A DNA stretch of 64,000 nucleotides from the NCBI GenBank assembly GCA_937883755.1, contig CAKZYA010000057.1, forward strand, positions 124,001-188,000, given 5' to 3'. How positions within the stretch are numbered: position 1 is the first letter of the stretch; each line of letters begins with the position of its first letter. Positions 17,860 to 26,114 of the stretch are shown piece by piece. The DNA comes from an uncultured Flammeovirgaceae bacterium (GTDB lineage Bacteria; Bacteroidota; Bacteroidia; Cytophagales; Cyclobacteriaceae). Made by a program: the position numbers and the translations under genes. The notes under the pieces were generated by a model that was given only the letters and a program-made list of their open reading frames with translations, searched no databases and was not told the DNA's origin.

Positions 17860-20142
17860 TTAATTGAATTGGACAGCAAACAAGGCGGCGGGTACATCGG
17901 CTGAAGGGTGTTGTAGTTCCAGGGTAATTCGGTCGGTAGTAACTGCCGCATCCAGCACGATTCGGTTAATTGTCTGATGATTGTTCCCTTCTCGGTGTAG
18001 TACCTTACTGTTGCTATCGTACAGCGTATAGTGCTTTACACAAAAAAGCATCTCATTTTCGGGATGCCCTAACAGGCTTGACTCCAGAGGATGATCAAAG
18101 TCAGTATCAAAGTGCAGTTGAATGCTTTTGATGGTCTTTGGTTGGTTCCACCGAAATTCCAATGTGGGAGTAGCATCCAGTGGATCGGCTACCCAGGCAT
18201 TGCTGCGTCGGTAGGGGCGAGTAAAGCCATTGATAAGTTGATCTGCTGAAAAGACTTCTAGTGCCGGAGAAATCTGCATAGCGATATTGTGCCCACCGGG
18301 TCGGCGTTCGGGAATCCAGAACTTAAAGGCATCAATGCCCAACCCTTCGGGAGGCTCCTGCTTGCCGTAGTTAGAAACTGCTTTATTTACTTTATTGAAT
18401 ACCGAAAGCACGCCGCTTACCCGCTGCCGACTGCCTTTTACCTGAATCTGTTCGTTTTTCAGCAGGGTAATAAAGGCGTACTGATTTGCTTCTAACTCTC
18501 GTTCAAAATTCAGGGTGATATACTGCTCGCCGGGGTGCAAATCTATCCTTAGCTGCCGCAGGGTGATCTCGGGAGTGTAGTTCTCCGATTTTTCGCTGAT
18601 CCGTAGTTCCGCTACCAGCGTAGTAGCTTCACTAGCGTGCACCAGTAGCCGGTACTGGTAGTTCGTTTCTGCTGGTAATGGAAGCAATTGGGCGGCGCCG
18701 TCGCTTAAAAAGATCCACGGTCCGTCGTAGGGTAGTTCTTTTATTTGGTAGGTGCTAGACGGTGTAATCCTGGCCTGCTGAACTAGATTTTCCTTACTGA
18801 TAATAGGTACCCCCGGAATGCTCTGCCCTCGCCCATTCAGGCGTTGCTGGAGCTCCAGCATTCGGTCGGGTAGCAGCAATTGACTAGGCATTATACCTTG
18901 TTGATGGCAGATAGCCGCCGCCATGCCTACCGCCTGGGCTCCGTGGGCGCAGGTAGCCATTACCCGAGACGAGCCGAAGGCTACGTGGGAAGCACTAATG
19001 ATGCGTCCAGCTAAAAATAGGTTCTCAATATCTTTACTATAGTAGCAGCGGTAAGGAATTTGATAGACGCCCTTGCTATGCCACTGATTACAGCCCATTT
19101 TATCGCTATATATACCATCTGCCGGGTGTAAGTCTAAGGACCAACCCCCGAATGCTACTGCATCTGCGTGGGTTCGCTGTTCTACCACATCGCGCTGATT
19201 GAGCATATAGTCACCAATGAACCTTCGGCTTTCTCGCTTGCCCGGGATGGTGCCGACCCATTCTAGCGTCAGGTTTTCTGCCTCAGGAAATTCTCCGCTG
19301 TTCTTTACATAGTGCCAGATACCGTAAACCACTTTCCATAGCTCCCACTTAATTTCTTCAGACTGATGAATGGTGTCTATTCTGCCGCCGTACTCTACCC
19401 ACCACAGGCGGCAGCCATCATTCTGCAACTGATAATTTCTGATGCGGGGTAACTCTCCGGCATTCTGTAAAGCAAAAGAGGGTGCTACAAAATTTACCAG
19501 CTGTCCTACATCTTTAGTGTAAAAATAGATAGAATGTCCTAACAACTCGCCGTAGTCCTCAACATCAGGGGCAAAACCTTCGTCAAACTCATGAGCTGGC
19601 TCGGCGCCCATACGGAATGACGCCCCTGCCAAAAAAGCAACAATACCATCACCAGAAGCATCGCAAAACAATGGTGCCTTCAGCTCATATTGTGTACTGT
19701 TCTGACTGCAGAAAGCTCGCAACATACTAACCTTTCGAGCCGACGTTTTCTCTACTTCGTAAACCGCCGTATTCAACAGCAAAGTAATGTTTGGCTCTTC
19801 GCGTATTTTTTCCAGAAGAATAGTATCTAATATTAGCGGATTGCCTTCTTTGTTGCGATAAACATTTTCTAGTAGTAGTTCATCAATCACTCCGCCTTCC
19901 CGTGCCCAACGATTGTTATTACCCATGTGCGAGGTGGCTCCCAGAATCCAGAGTCGAACTTCGCTGGAAGCATTTCCGCCCAGTACCGGACGGTCTTGCA
20001 CTAATACTACTTTTAGACCCTCGCGGGCAGCCGTTAATGCTGCACAAACTCCCGACATTCCACCTCCAGTGATAATTAAATCAGCCTCAATAATCTTACA
20101 ATGAGATGACCGCCCCGTTTCAGTGAACTTTTCTTGAATCAT
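17860..20142 (-). CDS. FAD-dependent oxidoreductase (FAD_oxidored family) of a glycan locus
   Basis: Flavoprotein of 760 residues. ADLIITGGGMSGVCAALTA (about 20-38) contains the G-x-G-x-x-G FAD loop, VLGGNASSEVRLW the next conserved block, and FLAGRIISASHVAFGSSRVMATCAHGAQAVGMA (about 380-410) the C-terminal FAD-binding part, as in the FAD-dependent oxidoreductases common in Bacteroidota and Planctomycetota polysaccharide loci. The last 200-odd residues form an additional beta-rich domain. There is no signal peptide, so it is cytoplasmic and probably oxidises a released sugar or sugar acid, which would fit its overlap of 23 bases with the symporter gene. The redox substrate is not known. Confidence 0.82.
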   Translation of the reverse strand: MIQEKFTETGRSSHCKIIEADLIITGGGMSGVCAALTAAREGLKVVLVQDRPVLGGNASSEVRLWILGATSHMGNNNRWAREGGVIDELLLENVYRNKEGNPLILDTILLEKIREEPNITLLLNTAVYEVEKTSARKVSMLRAFCSQNSTQYELKAPLFCDASGDGIVAFLAGASFRMGAEPAHEFDEGFAPDVEDYGELLGHSIYFYTKDVGQLVNFVAPSFALQNAGELPRIRNYQLQNDGCRLWWVEYGGRIDTIHQSEEIKWELWKVVYGIWHYVKNSGEFPEAENLTLEWVGTIPGKRESRRFIGDYMLNQRDVVEQRTHADAVAFGGWSLDLHPADGIYSDKMGCNQWHSKGVYQIPYRCYYSKDIENLFLAGRIISASHVAFGSSRVMATCAHGAQAVGMAAAICHQQGIMPSQLLLPDRMLELQQRLNGRGQSIPGVPIISKENLVQQARITPSSTYQIKELPYDGPWIFLSDGAAQLLPLPAETNYQYRLLVHASEATTLVAELRISEKSENYTPEITLRQLRIDLHPGEQYITLNFERELEANQYAFITLLKNEQIQVKGSRQRVSGVLSVFNKVNKAVSNYGKQEPPEGLGIDAFKFWIPERRPGGHNIAMQISPALEVFSADQLINGFTRPYRRSNAWVADPLDATPTLEFRWNQPKTIKSIQLHFDTDFDHPLESSLLGHPENEMLFCVKHYTLYDSNSKVLHREGNNHQTINRIVLDAAVTTDRITLELQHPSADVPAALFAVQFN

Positions 20143-21805
20143 GATTCTTTTCGGTAAATAATTTTCGATCCTTTCTTACTTTATTCGCCAGTAATGCCCC
20201 TAGTGCGAGCACCGTAAATCCCACGACGCTAATCAGCATTTGAGCGTGGCCGGCTAGCAATCCCAGCCCAGTAATCAGTGCGCCAACGGCTAAAATGCCG
20301 AGGGCAATCACGCGAGTGCCCTGCTGGTTATTAGCATTTGTATTTTCTTCTTGTTCTGAAGAGTCCTCCGAAGGGCTGGCGGGAAAAATGACAGCTTTTG
20401 GTTGATTTTGCAGTCGGTAGTATAGCTCGTAGCCCACCAGGATGAGAATAGGTACGGAAACTCCCGTAATCATTTCTTCAGCCCGACTGAGTGAGATTCC
20501 TACAAAATCCCCAAAGAATTTGAGCCCACTATTGATTGCCAGACTGATAATAGTGGTGACGAGTGCGCTCTGTCCCGTCTGGCGAGAAGAAAATAACGAC
20601 CAGATGGGGGGCAAATACAGAGCTGCTCCAGTAATGGCACCTACAGATAAAACTACCTCCACAATACCTCCTAATTGAGGAATCAGTAGTGCCACTATAA
20701 TCGTGATTACCCCGAATAAAATCGTTGCCAGGCGAGCGACGTACATCACTCGCTGATCAGAGCTTTTAGGAAAGAAGTGACGGTAAATATCATTGGTGAA
20801 AACTCCGGCAGCAATATTTAAAGTCGTATTTACTGAGCTGGAAGTCGCAAAGACCATCCCACCCAGGATCAGCCCTAACATTCCGGCGGGAAGTACTGCT
20901 TTACAAATCATCAGATAAGCTCCCTCGTCAGCAAAACCTTCTAGCCCTGGATTCAAAATTCGGTAAATCATGGGGGGTAGCATCCAGATTACTGGACTGA
21001 TAACATACAAAGCCGAAAAAAGCCAACCGACCTTTTTAGCCTCTTTCGGACGAGCTACGCTGGTATACCGCTGTACATACGCCCAGTTGCCTCCAATGAA
21101 TACCAGATTATACAGACCAAAAGCTAACATAAACCCGAAGGTGTACTCTTCATTAACCAGATTGAAAAAATTGATGGGTGCCTGAGTTACGAAATTATCT
21201 ACCCCATCAATTGCCTGAAAAGACAGGGGAATAACGATCAGCACGGCAGCGGTGAGCACGATGAATTGTAGCACATCGGTAACGATAACTGCCCATAAAC
21301 CACCCGCTGCGGTGTAGATGGTGACCAGCCCGCCAATCACCAGAATACATCCGGTTAGCGGGAAACCTATAGACACTTCCACGATTTTAGCCACCGGATA
21401 TAAAAATGCCCCAGTAGTAAACATGGAAATAAACAGAAACAGATAAGTGTAGATTTTTTGAGTACGGTAGCCTAGCCGTCGAGTGATAAACTCTGCTGCA
21501 GTTACTGAATTAGTTTTTCGCCAACGGGGCGCAATAAACAGACCGATGAGTAAGCCCGCTATTGCCATCATCCACTGAATAGTAACTGATACCCATCCGC
21601 TAGAATAGGCAATTGAACCCCAGACCACAAAGGTGCCCGCTGAGAAGAAACTCATGAAAAGCGAAAGGCCGCTAATCCACCAAGGAACCGCTCCGCCTGC
21701 TGCAAAAAAGGATTTGATGTCTTTCCCGGTTTTGGTAAACGAAATACCGATCAGAAAGACAATCAGCGAGAAGATAATTAGCGTCCAGGTATCGAGAGGT
21801 TTCAA
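20120..21805 (-). CDS. Sodium:solute symporter (SSS family)
   Basis: Inner-membrane sodium-coupled transporter of 561 residues with about 13-14 hydrophobic segments. The N-terminal stretch IKSFFAAGGAVPWWISGLSLFMSFFSAGTF is the typical SSS beginning, with the sodium-site helix 1 motif; GLYNLVFIGGNWAYVQRYTSV and GMVFATSSSVNTTLNIAAGVFTND are further family blocks. It is the first gene of the minus-strand operon, overlapping the FAD oxidoreductase, and is divergent from the LacI regulator. It probably imports the sugar or oligosaccharide released by the operon's enzymes, since no SusC/D pair is present here. The substrate cannot be read from the sequence. Confidence 0.9.
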   Translation of the reverse strand: MKPLDTWTLIIFSLIVFLIGISFTKTGKDIKSFFAAGGAVPWWISGLSLFMSFFSAGTFVVWGSIAYSSGWVSVTIQWMMAIAGLLIGLFIAPRWRKTNSVTAAEFITRRLGYRTQKIYTYLFLFISMFTTGAFLYPVAKIVEVSIGFPLTGCILVIGGLVTIYTAAGGLWAVIVTDVLQFIVLTAAVLIVIPLSFQAIDGVDNFVTQAPINFFNLVNEEYTFGFMLAFGLYNLVFIGGNWAYVQRYTSVARPKEAKKVGWLFSALYVISPVIWMLPPMIYRILNPGLEGFADEGAYLMICKAVLPAGMLGLILGGMVFATSSSVNTTLNIAAGVFTNDIYRHFFPKSSDQRVMYVARLATILFGVITIIVALLIPQLGGIVEVVLSVGAITGAALYLPPIWSLFSSRQTGQSALVTTIISLAINSGLKFFGDFVGISLSRAEEMITGVSVPILILVGYELYYRLQNQPKAVIFPASPSEDSSEQEENTNANNQQGTRVIALGILAVGALITGLGLLAGHAQMLISVVGFTVLALGALLANKVRKDRKLFTEKNHDSRKVH

Positions 21806-21890
21806 GTAGTTTTTAAGGTGTTGTAGTTGTTAGTAATTGTGAATCTACTATTTACGAACTCTGATCAGCGTAAATTTTTAGAAAAAAGTT

Positions 21891-21939
21891 TTCGGAAACG
21901 TTTTCGGAAACGTTTCCGAACTCCGAAAACGTTTCCGAA
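21891..21939. promoter_or_regulatory. Cluster of three LacI-type operator palindromes
   Basis: Three copies of an 18-bp CGGAAACGTTTCCG-type palindrome with the central CG typical of LacI-family sites: 21891-21908 (one half-site change), 21903-21920 (perfect, TTCGGAAACGTTTCCGAA) and 21922-21939 (exact reverse complement of the first). The first two overlap by 6 bases, so adjacent dimers probably compete or cooperate. They lie 26-74 bases upstream of the LacI-family start and within 140 bases of the divergent symporter start. Autoregulation plus control of the minus-strand operon is the natural reading. Confidence 0.75.
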
Positions 21940-21964
21940 ATTACCGTACACAATGCCTATTAGT

Positions 21965-22975
21965 ATGAAACACATTACCATTAAGGATGTAGCCCGCCAG
22001 CTTAACGTTTCAGTATCAACTGTTTCTCGGGCCTTCAACGACAAGTACGACATCCGAAAAGAAACCCGAGCCAAAATTCTGCGGGTAGCCGATGAGATGG
22101 GGTACCGACCTAACCCTATTGCCCGAAAACTGATTCAGCAGAAGACGCTCAACGTAGGGGTAGTGGTTCCGGAGTTTATCAACAGTTATTTTCCCGAGGT
22201 GATTATTGGCATTCAAGAGGTGCTGCTCGCTAGGGGCTACCAGGTTTTGGTAATGCAGTCGAACGAATGCTACACCACTGAGTTGAAAAACATTAAAACC
22301 TTAGAGGACAGTATGGTCGACGGAATAATCATCTCGCTATCATCAGAGGTTCATAATAATGATTACTACATTCGCATGATAGAAAAGGGCTACCCAATTG
22401 TCTTTTTCAACCGGGTAGATGAAGATATTCCGGCCTCCCAAGTAATCTTCGACGATTATAAGTGGGCGTACTTTGCTACCGAACATTTAATTAAGCAAGG
22501 TTACCGTAAGATATATCACTTTTCGGGCTACCAACACCTAAGCCTGTCACGCAACCGGATTAAGGGCTACTGCAAGGCAATGGATAAATTCTCTATTCCA
22601 TATACCAGCGATTACATCATCGAAACGGGCTTTTTCATGGAGGAGGGGCAGACAGTTATGGAGAAGCTATTAGCTAAAGGGAATATCCCGGATGCTATTT
22701 TTGCAACGAATGACCCCACCGCTATCGGAGCCATGAAAGCTATTAAAAAAGCGGGGATGAAAATACCGGATGATATTGCCTTAGTCGGCTTCTCTGAATC
22801 GAAGATGGCCGAGGTGGTAGACCCACCCCTTACTAGTGTCAGTCAGCCTACGTTCGAGATAGGGAGAACTGCTGCGGAACTGTTACTGCGTCAAATTGAA
22901 GCCGATGGTTTTGCTACCCCTAAAACGGTGGTTCTAAACGGAAAACTGAATGTCAGAGGGTCTTCTGGTAAGTAG
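21965..22975 (+). CDS. LacI-family transcriptional regulator
   Basis: DNA-binding regulator of about 336 residues. The start at 21965 (MKHITIKDVA) gives the standard LacI N-terminus: helix-turn-helix ITIKDVARQLNVSVSTVSRAFN followed by the hinge helix YRPNPIARKLIQQKT; the longer frame from 21827 would translate the operator cluster and is rejected. The periplasmic-binding-protein-like sensor domain (about 65-330) has typical blocks such as DGIIISLSSE, AIFATNDPTAIGAMKA and PLTSVSQPTFEIG. It is divergent from the ten-gene sulfatase/GH operon and carries three operator-like palindromes in front, so it most likely represses or activates that operon in response to a sugar. Confidence 0.92.
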   Translation: MKHITIKDVARQLNVSVSTVSRAFNDKYDIRKETRAKILRVADEMGYRPNPIARKLIQQKTLNVGVVVPEFINSYFPEVIIGIQEVLLARGYQVLVMQSNECYTTELKNIKTLEDSMVDGIIISLSSEVHNNDYYIRMIEKGYPIVFFNRVDEDIPASQVIFDDYKWAYFATEHLIKQGYRKIYHFSGYQHLSLSRNRIKGYCKAMDKFSIPYTSDYIIETGFFMEEGQTVMEKLLAKGNIPDAIFATNDPTAIGAMKAIKKAGMKIPDDIALVGFSESKMAEVVDPPLTSVSQPTFEIGRTAAELLLRQIEADGFATPKTVVLNGKLNVRGSSGK

Positions 22976-23272
22976 AAAGATGTGCTGTACTCAGTAAAAG
23001 GGTTCTGTTTACAATATTCCACGATGATAATCCAGATATTGTAACTCCTCAGTGAACGTATTTACGTTTTTTGAATATGACAACATATTTGAGCTAAAGC
23101 TAGCTCTCTAAAATTAAGAGTCCCTTATTCAAGCATTCACCAGACTGCGCGCTCTTAATAGCCTGATGTTCCTTTCGGTTCCACATGTAAAGCCTAATTG
23201 AAAAACATCTACTTGCTGCGTCCGCTCGGTTTCGCTACTTTAGCACCCCTTAATAGCACATTATTCAGCCAA
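22976..23272. other. 297-bp intergenic region upstream of the GntP operon
   Basis: No gene is visible. It holds a small palindrome AACGTATTTACGTT (23055-23068; 6-bp arms with a 2-base spacer), a possible regulator site, followed by an AT-rich stretch that would suit a promoter for the downstream permease operon. The LacI-type operator seen at 21891-21939 does not recur here, so this operon is probably controlled by something else. Confidence 0.35.
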
Positions 23273-24571
23273 ATGGTTTTTTTTCCTATTATTCTGGGTA
23301 TCATCCTGCTCGTCCTTCTGGTAACCGTAGTCAAACTGGATACCTTCATTTCCTTTATGCTAGTATGTCTCTTTGTAGGGATAACCGGAGGGCTAACGGT
23401 AGCGGAGGCGGTAGATGCTATTCAGCACGGTATTGGCGATACACTGGGCTCGCTAGTAATTATTTTAGGCTTTGGGGCTATGCTGGGCAAACTGGTAGCT
23501 GAAAGTGGGGCGGCGAATAAAATCACCAATCGGCTAGTAGCTTCCTTTGGTATCAAAAATATTCAGTTGGCGCTTATCGTCACTGGGTTTATTGTAGGCA
23601 TTCCGATGTTCTATACAGTGGGTTTTGTTATTCTGGTACCTCTGGTCATCGCTATCGCTGCCAATACCAAGCTGCCCCTGCTGTACGTAGGCCTTCCGAT
23701 GCTGGCGTCCCTTTCGGTAACCCATGGTTTTCTGCCTCCTCATCCGGCACCTACTGCTATTGCTGAGATGTACGGTGCCGACCTAGGACTTACACTGATC
23801 TACGGAATCATTACTGGAATTCCCGCTATACTAGCTGCTAAGTTCCTGCTGCGCAAGACTATGCAGCGCATTCAGCCTCCCTTGCTCAAAGAATATGTGG
23901 TGGAGACCGATAATCGCTACCCAGTTCCATCACTAACTATCTGCCTACTGGTTGCCCTGCTACCCGTCGTTCTAATTGGTGGAGCCTCGCTGGTCAGCAC
24001 TTTCGCCCCTCATCCCGTCATTACAGCTTTGGGTAATCCAGCTATCGCCATGCTGTTATCAGTGCTGGCCGCTATCTATTTTCTGGGAGTTCGGACGGGA
24101 CGCGGCATTGCAGTAGTGACAAAAACTTTGGCATCTGCCATTTCCAGCATTGCGGTCGTACTATTAATCATCGCTGGAGCCGGAGCATTCAAAGCCATTA
24201 TGGTCGCCACTCAGGTGAGCGAACAAATTGGAGAAGTACTGGGCGGACTAGGCATGTCTCCGCTGATCCTCGCCTGGATAATCGCTGCCCTGATCCGGGT
24301 AAGTGTAGGGTCAGCTACAGTTTCGGCCCTGACTGCGGCTAGTATTATGCTGCCGATGGTCGGTGCCAAAGGTGTGTCGCCCGAACTGTTAGTGTTGGCT
24401 ACCGGAGCAGGAAGTATCACTTTTTCGCACATCAACGACGGTGGATTTTGGCTGTTTAAAGAATATTTTAACGTAAGTATCCGAGAGACCCTGATGTCCT
24501 GGACAGTGATGGAAACCACCGTGTCTATCGTCGGGCTGATTGGAGTTCTTATTCTTGACCAAATTATTTGA
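23273..24571 (+). CDS. GntP-family permease (gluconate/D-serine type proton symporter)
   Basis: Inner-membrane transporter of about 432 residues with 12 or so hydrophobic segments. The ATG at 23273 is preferred to the upstream TTG at 23198 because it places the first membrane helix (FFPIILGIILLVLLVTVVKL) at the N-terminus as in the family. HGFLPPHPAPTAIAEMYGAD is the highly conserved GntP motif. Members move gluconate, related hydroxy acids or, for the DsdX branch, D-serine with protons. The downstream genes (RidA, D-serine-dehydratase-like enzyme, dipeptidase; gaps of 4, 3 and -1 bases) favour an amino-acid substrate over gluconate. That substrate is inferred from context. Confidence 0.88.
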   Translation: MVFFPIILGIILLVLLVTVVKLDTFISFMLVCLFVGITGGLTVAEAVDAIQHGIGDTLGSLVIILGFGAMLGKLVAESGAANKITNRLVASFGIKNIQLALIVTGFIVGIPMFYTVGFVILVPLVIAIAANTKLPLLYVGLPMLASLSVTHGFLPPHPAPTAIAEMYGADLGLTLIYGIITGIPAILAAKFLLRKTMQRIQPPLLKEYVVETDNRYPVPSLTICLLVALLPVVLIGGASLVSTFAPHPVITALGNPAIAMLLSVLAAIYFLGVRTGRGIAVVTKTLASAISSIAVVLLIIAGAGAFKAIMVATQVSEQIGEVLGGLGMSPLILAWIIAALIRVSVGSATVSALTAASIMLPMVGAKGVSPELLVLATGAGSITFSHINDGGFWLFKEYFNVSIRETLMSWTVMETTVSIVGLIGVLILDQII

Positions 24572-24575
24572 ACTA

Positions 24576-25037
24576 ATGATTAATGTAGAAGAACGAATCA
24601 AGGAACTGGGATTACAACTTCCTCCGGCCCCTCCAGCGGGGGGAGTTTATAAGCCAGTAATCATCGTAGATAAAATGCTGTATGTTTCGGGGCAGGGACC
24701 CGTCAGAAGCGACCAATCGCTAATTAAGGGAAAGCTGGGGCTGGATCTGACTACCGAAGAAGGCTACGAGACTGCCCGGCAAGTGGGGCTAACGATGCTA
24801 TCAACCATTAAAGCCCAGTTGGGTGAACTAAACATTATAAAGCAATTGGTTAAAACCCTGGGAATGGTTAACAGCCAACCCGATTTTTATGAGCACCCCC
24901 AGGTTATCAACGGCTTTAGCAATCTAATGGTAGAACTATGGGGGGAAGACCTTGGGAAGGGTGCCCGCAGTGCGGTGGGCATGATCTTGCCGGGAAACAT
25001 CGCCGTAGAAGTAGAAGCTATCTTTGAAATTTACTAG
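24576..25037 (+). CDS. RidA-family protein (YjgF/YER057c/UK114)
   Basis: Small cytoplasmic protein of 153 residues in the RidA superfamily, whose characterised members speed hydrolysis of reactive enamines/imines such as 2-aminoacrylate to keto acids plus ammonia. The ATG at 24576, 4 bases after the permease stop, gives the usual N-terminus VEERIKELGLQLP; the upstream frame from 24540 is inside the permease gene. Family features are LYVSGQGP, the GARSAVG block where the substrate-binding Arg sits, and the C-terminal VEVEAIFEI. It is sandwiched between the permease and a PLP enzyme likely to generate 2-aminoacrylate, which fits its role well. Confidence 0.9.
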   Translation: MINVEERIKELGLQLPPAPPAGGVYKPVIIVDKMLYVSGQGPVRSDQSLIKGKLGLDLTTEEGYETARQVGLTMLSTIKAQLGELNIIKQLVKTLGMVNSQPDFYEHPQVINGFSNLMVELWGEDLGKGARSAVGMILPGNIAVEVEAIFEIY

Positions 25038-25040
25038 CCT

Positions 25041-26114
25041 ATGAATCAGTGGTTTGAAATATCCAACCCAGACGATTTACTGTCGCCAGCCCTACTGTTT
25101 TACCCTGACCGTATTGATGCCAATATTGATCGGATGATTAGTATTGCTGGATCAGCGGAGCGGCTTCGTCCTCATACCAAAACCTACAAATGCCGTGAGA
25201 TCATTGAGATGCAGCTCGCCCGAGGTATCCGCAAGTTTAAGTGTGCTACTCTGTCCGAAGCCCAATTGCTAGCGGACAGTGGAGCAGCAGACATCCTGAT
25301 CGCCTATCCGCTAATAGGTCCGGCACAAGCCCGGCTGATAGCACTCAATAAGCAGTATCCTCAAACCAAGTTTGCTGTATTGGTTGATCACGAAGAGCAA
25401 ATAGTACATTGGAACCACCACGAAGTTGCTATGTCAGTTTTTATTGATCTGGACGTAGGAATGCACCGAACGGGTATTGGCATAGAAGCGGCTGCCGAAC
25501 TTTTTAGTAAGGTAGAACAAAGCGATCTTACGTTTCGTGGTTGGCACGTTTACGATGGTCACTTGCGTCAAATTGATGTGGAGCAAAGAACTGAAGCCGC
25601 TCAAGCCGGAACGGTCGGATTAGATACTTTACTGGAACAAACCCAAACGCAATCGGTAGAGATCGTTTGCGGAGGTAGTGTTTCCTTTCCCATCCACGCT
25701 CGCTACCCTGAACGGCAGTTATCGCCGGGTACTATACTGTTGTGGGACTACGGTTACTCTCGCTTTACGGATCTTCCGTTTGAGATTGCCGCTTGCCTCT
25801 TTACCCGGGTGATTAGCAAGCCTGATCAGGGATTGCTTTGTCTGGACTTGGGTCATAAGGCAGTAGCGTCTGAGACGAAAGGAGCTCCGATATATTTCCC
25901 TCAGATAGATGATGCCGAAATCACGACCCACAGCGAAGAACATATGGTGATTAGAACGGCTCAGGCGGAGCATTGGAATATCGGGGACGTTTTGTACGGC
26001 TGGCCCTGGCATATCTGCCCTACGGTAGCACTGCACCAACAGGCTGGAGTTGTCACCGACCATCACCTCAATAGCTTTTGGAATATTGCCGCCCGCCACC
26101 GAATATACCAATAA
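25041..26114 (+). CDS. D-serine dehydratase/D-threonine aldolase-like PLP enzyme (DSD1 family)
   Basis: Fold-type III PLP enzyme of 357 residues. The alanine-racemase-like barrel begins SPALLFYPDRIDANI and has the PLP lysine in RPHTKTYK (Lys47). The C-terminal metal site reads HIC (His324, Cys326). From what I recall, characterised D-serine dehydratases of this family bind zinc by H-x-C and D-threonine aldolases bind metal by H-x-D, so this one looks dehydratase-like. D-serine would give 2-aminoacrylate, then pyruvate with help from the adjacent RidA protein. It starts 3 bases after that gene and its stop shares one base with the next start, a tight operon. Substrate specificity remains inferred. 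Confidence 0.85.
   Translation: MNQWFEISNPDDLLSPALLFYPDRIDANIDRMISIAGSAERLRPHTKTYKCREIIEMQLARGIRKFKCATLSEAQLLADSGAADILIAYPLIGPAQARLIALNKQYPQTKFAVLVDHEEQIVHWNHHEVAMSVFIDLDVGMHRTGIGIEAAAELFSKVEQSDLTFRGWHVYDGHLRQIDVEQRTEAAQAGTVGLDTLLEQTQTQSVEIVCGGSVSFPIHARYPERQLSPGTILLWDYGYSRFTDLPFEIAACLFTRVISKPDQGLLCLDLGHKAVASETKGAPIYFPQIDDAEITTHSEEHMVIRTAQAEHWNIGDVLYGWPWHICPTVALHQQAGVVTDHHLNSFWNIAARHRIYQ

Noticed and set aside
21827-21964. N-terminal extension of the LacI-family protein with repeated Phe-Arg-Lys residues
   Set aside because: The repeat is merely the translation of the operator palindromes; the LacI fold starts at 21965.
23198-23272. TTG start and extended N-terminus for the GntP permease
   Set aside because: The extra residues are not typical of the family, while ATG 23273 puts the first membrane helix at the N-terminus.
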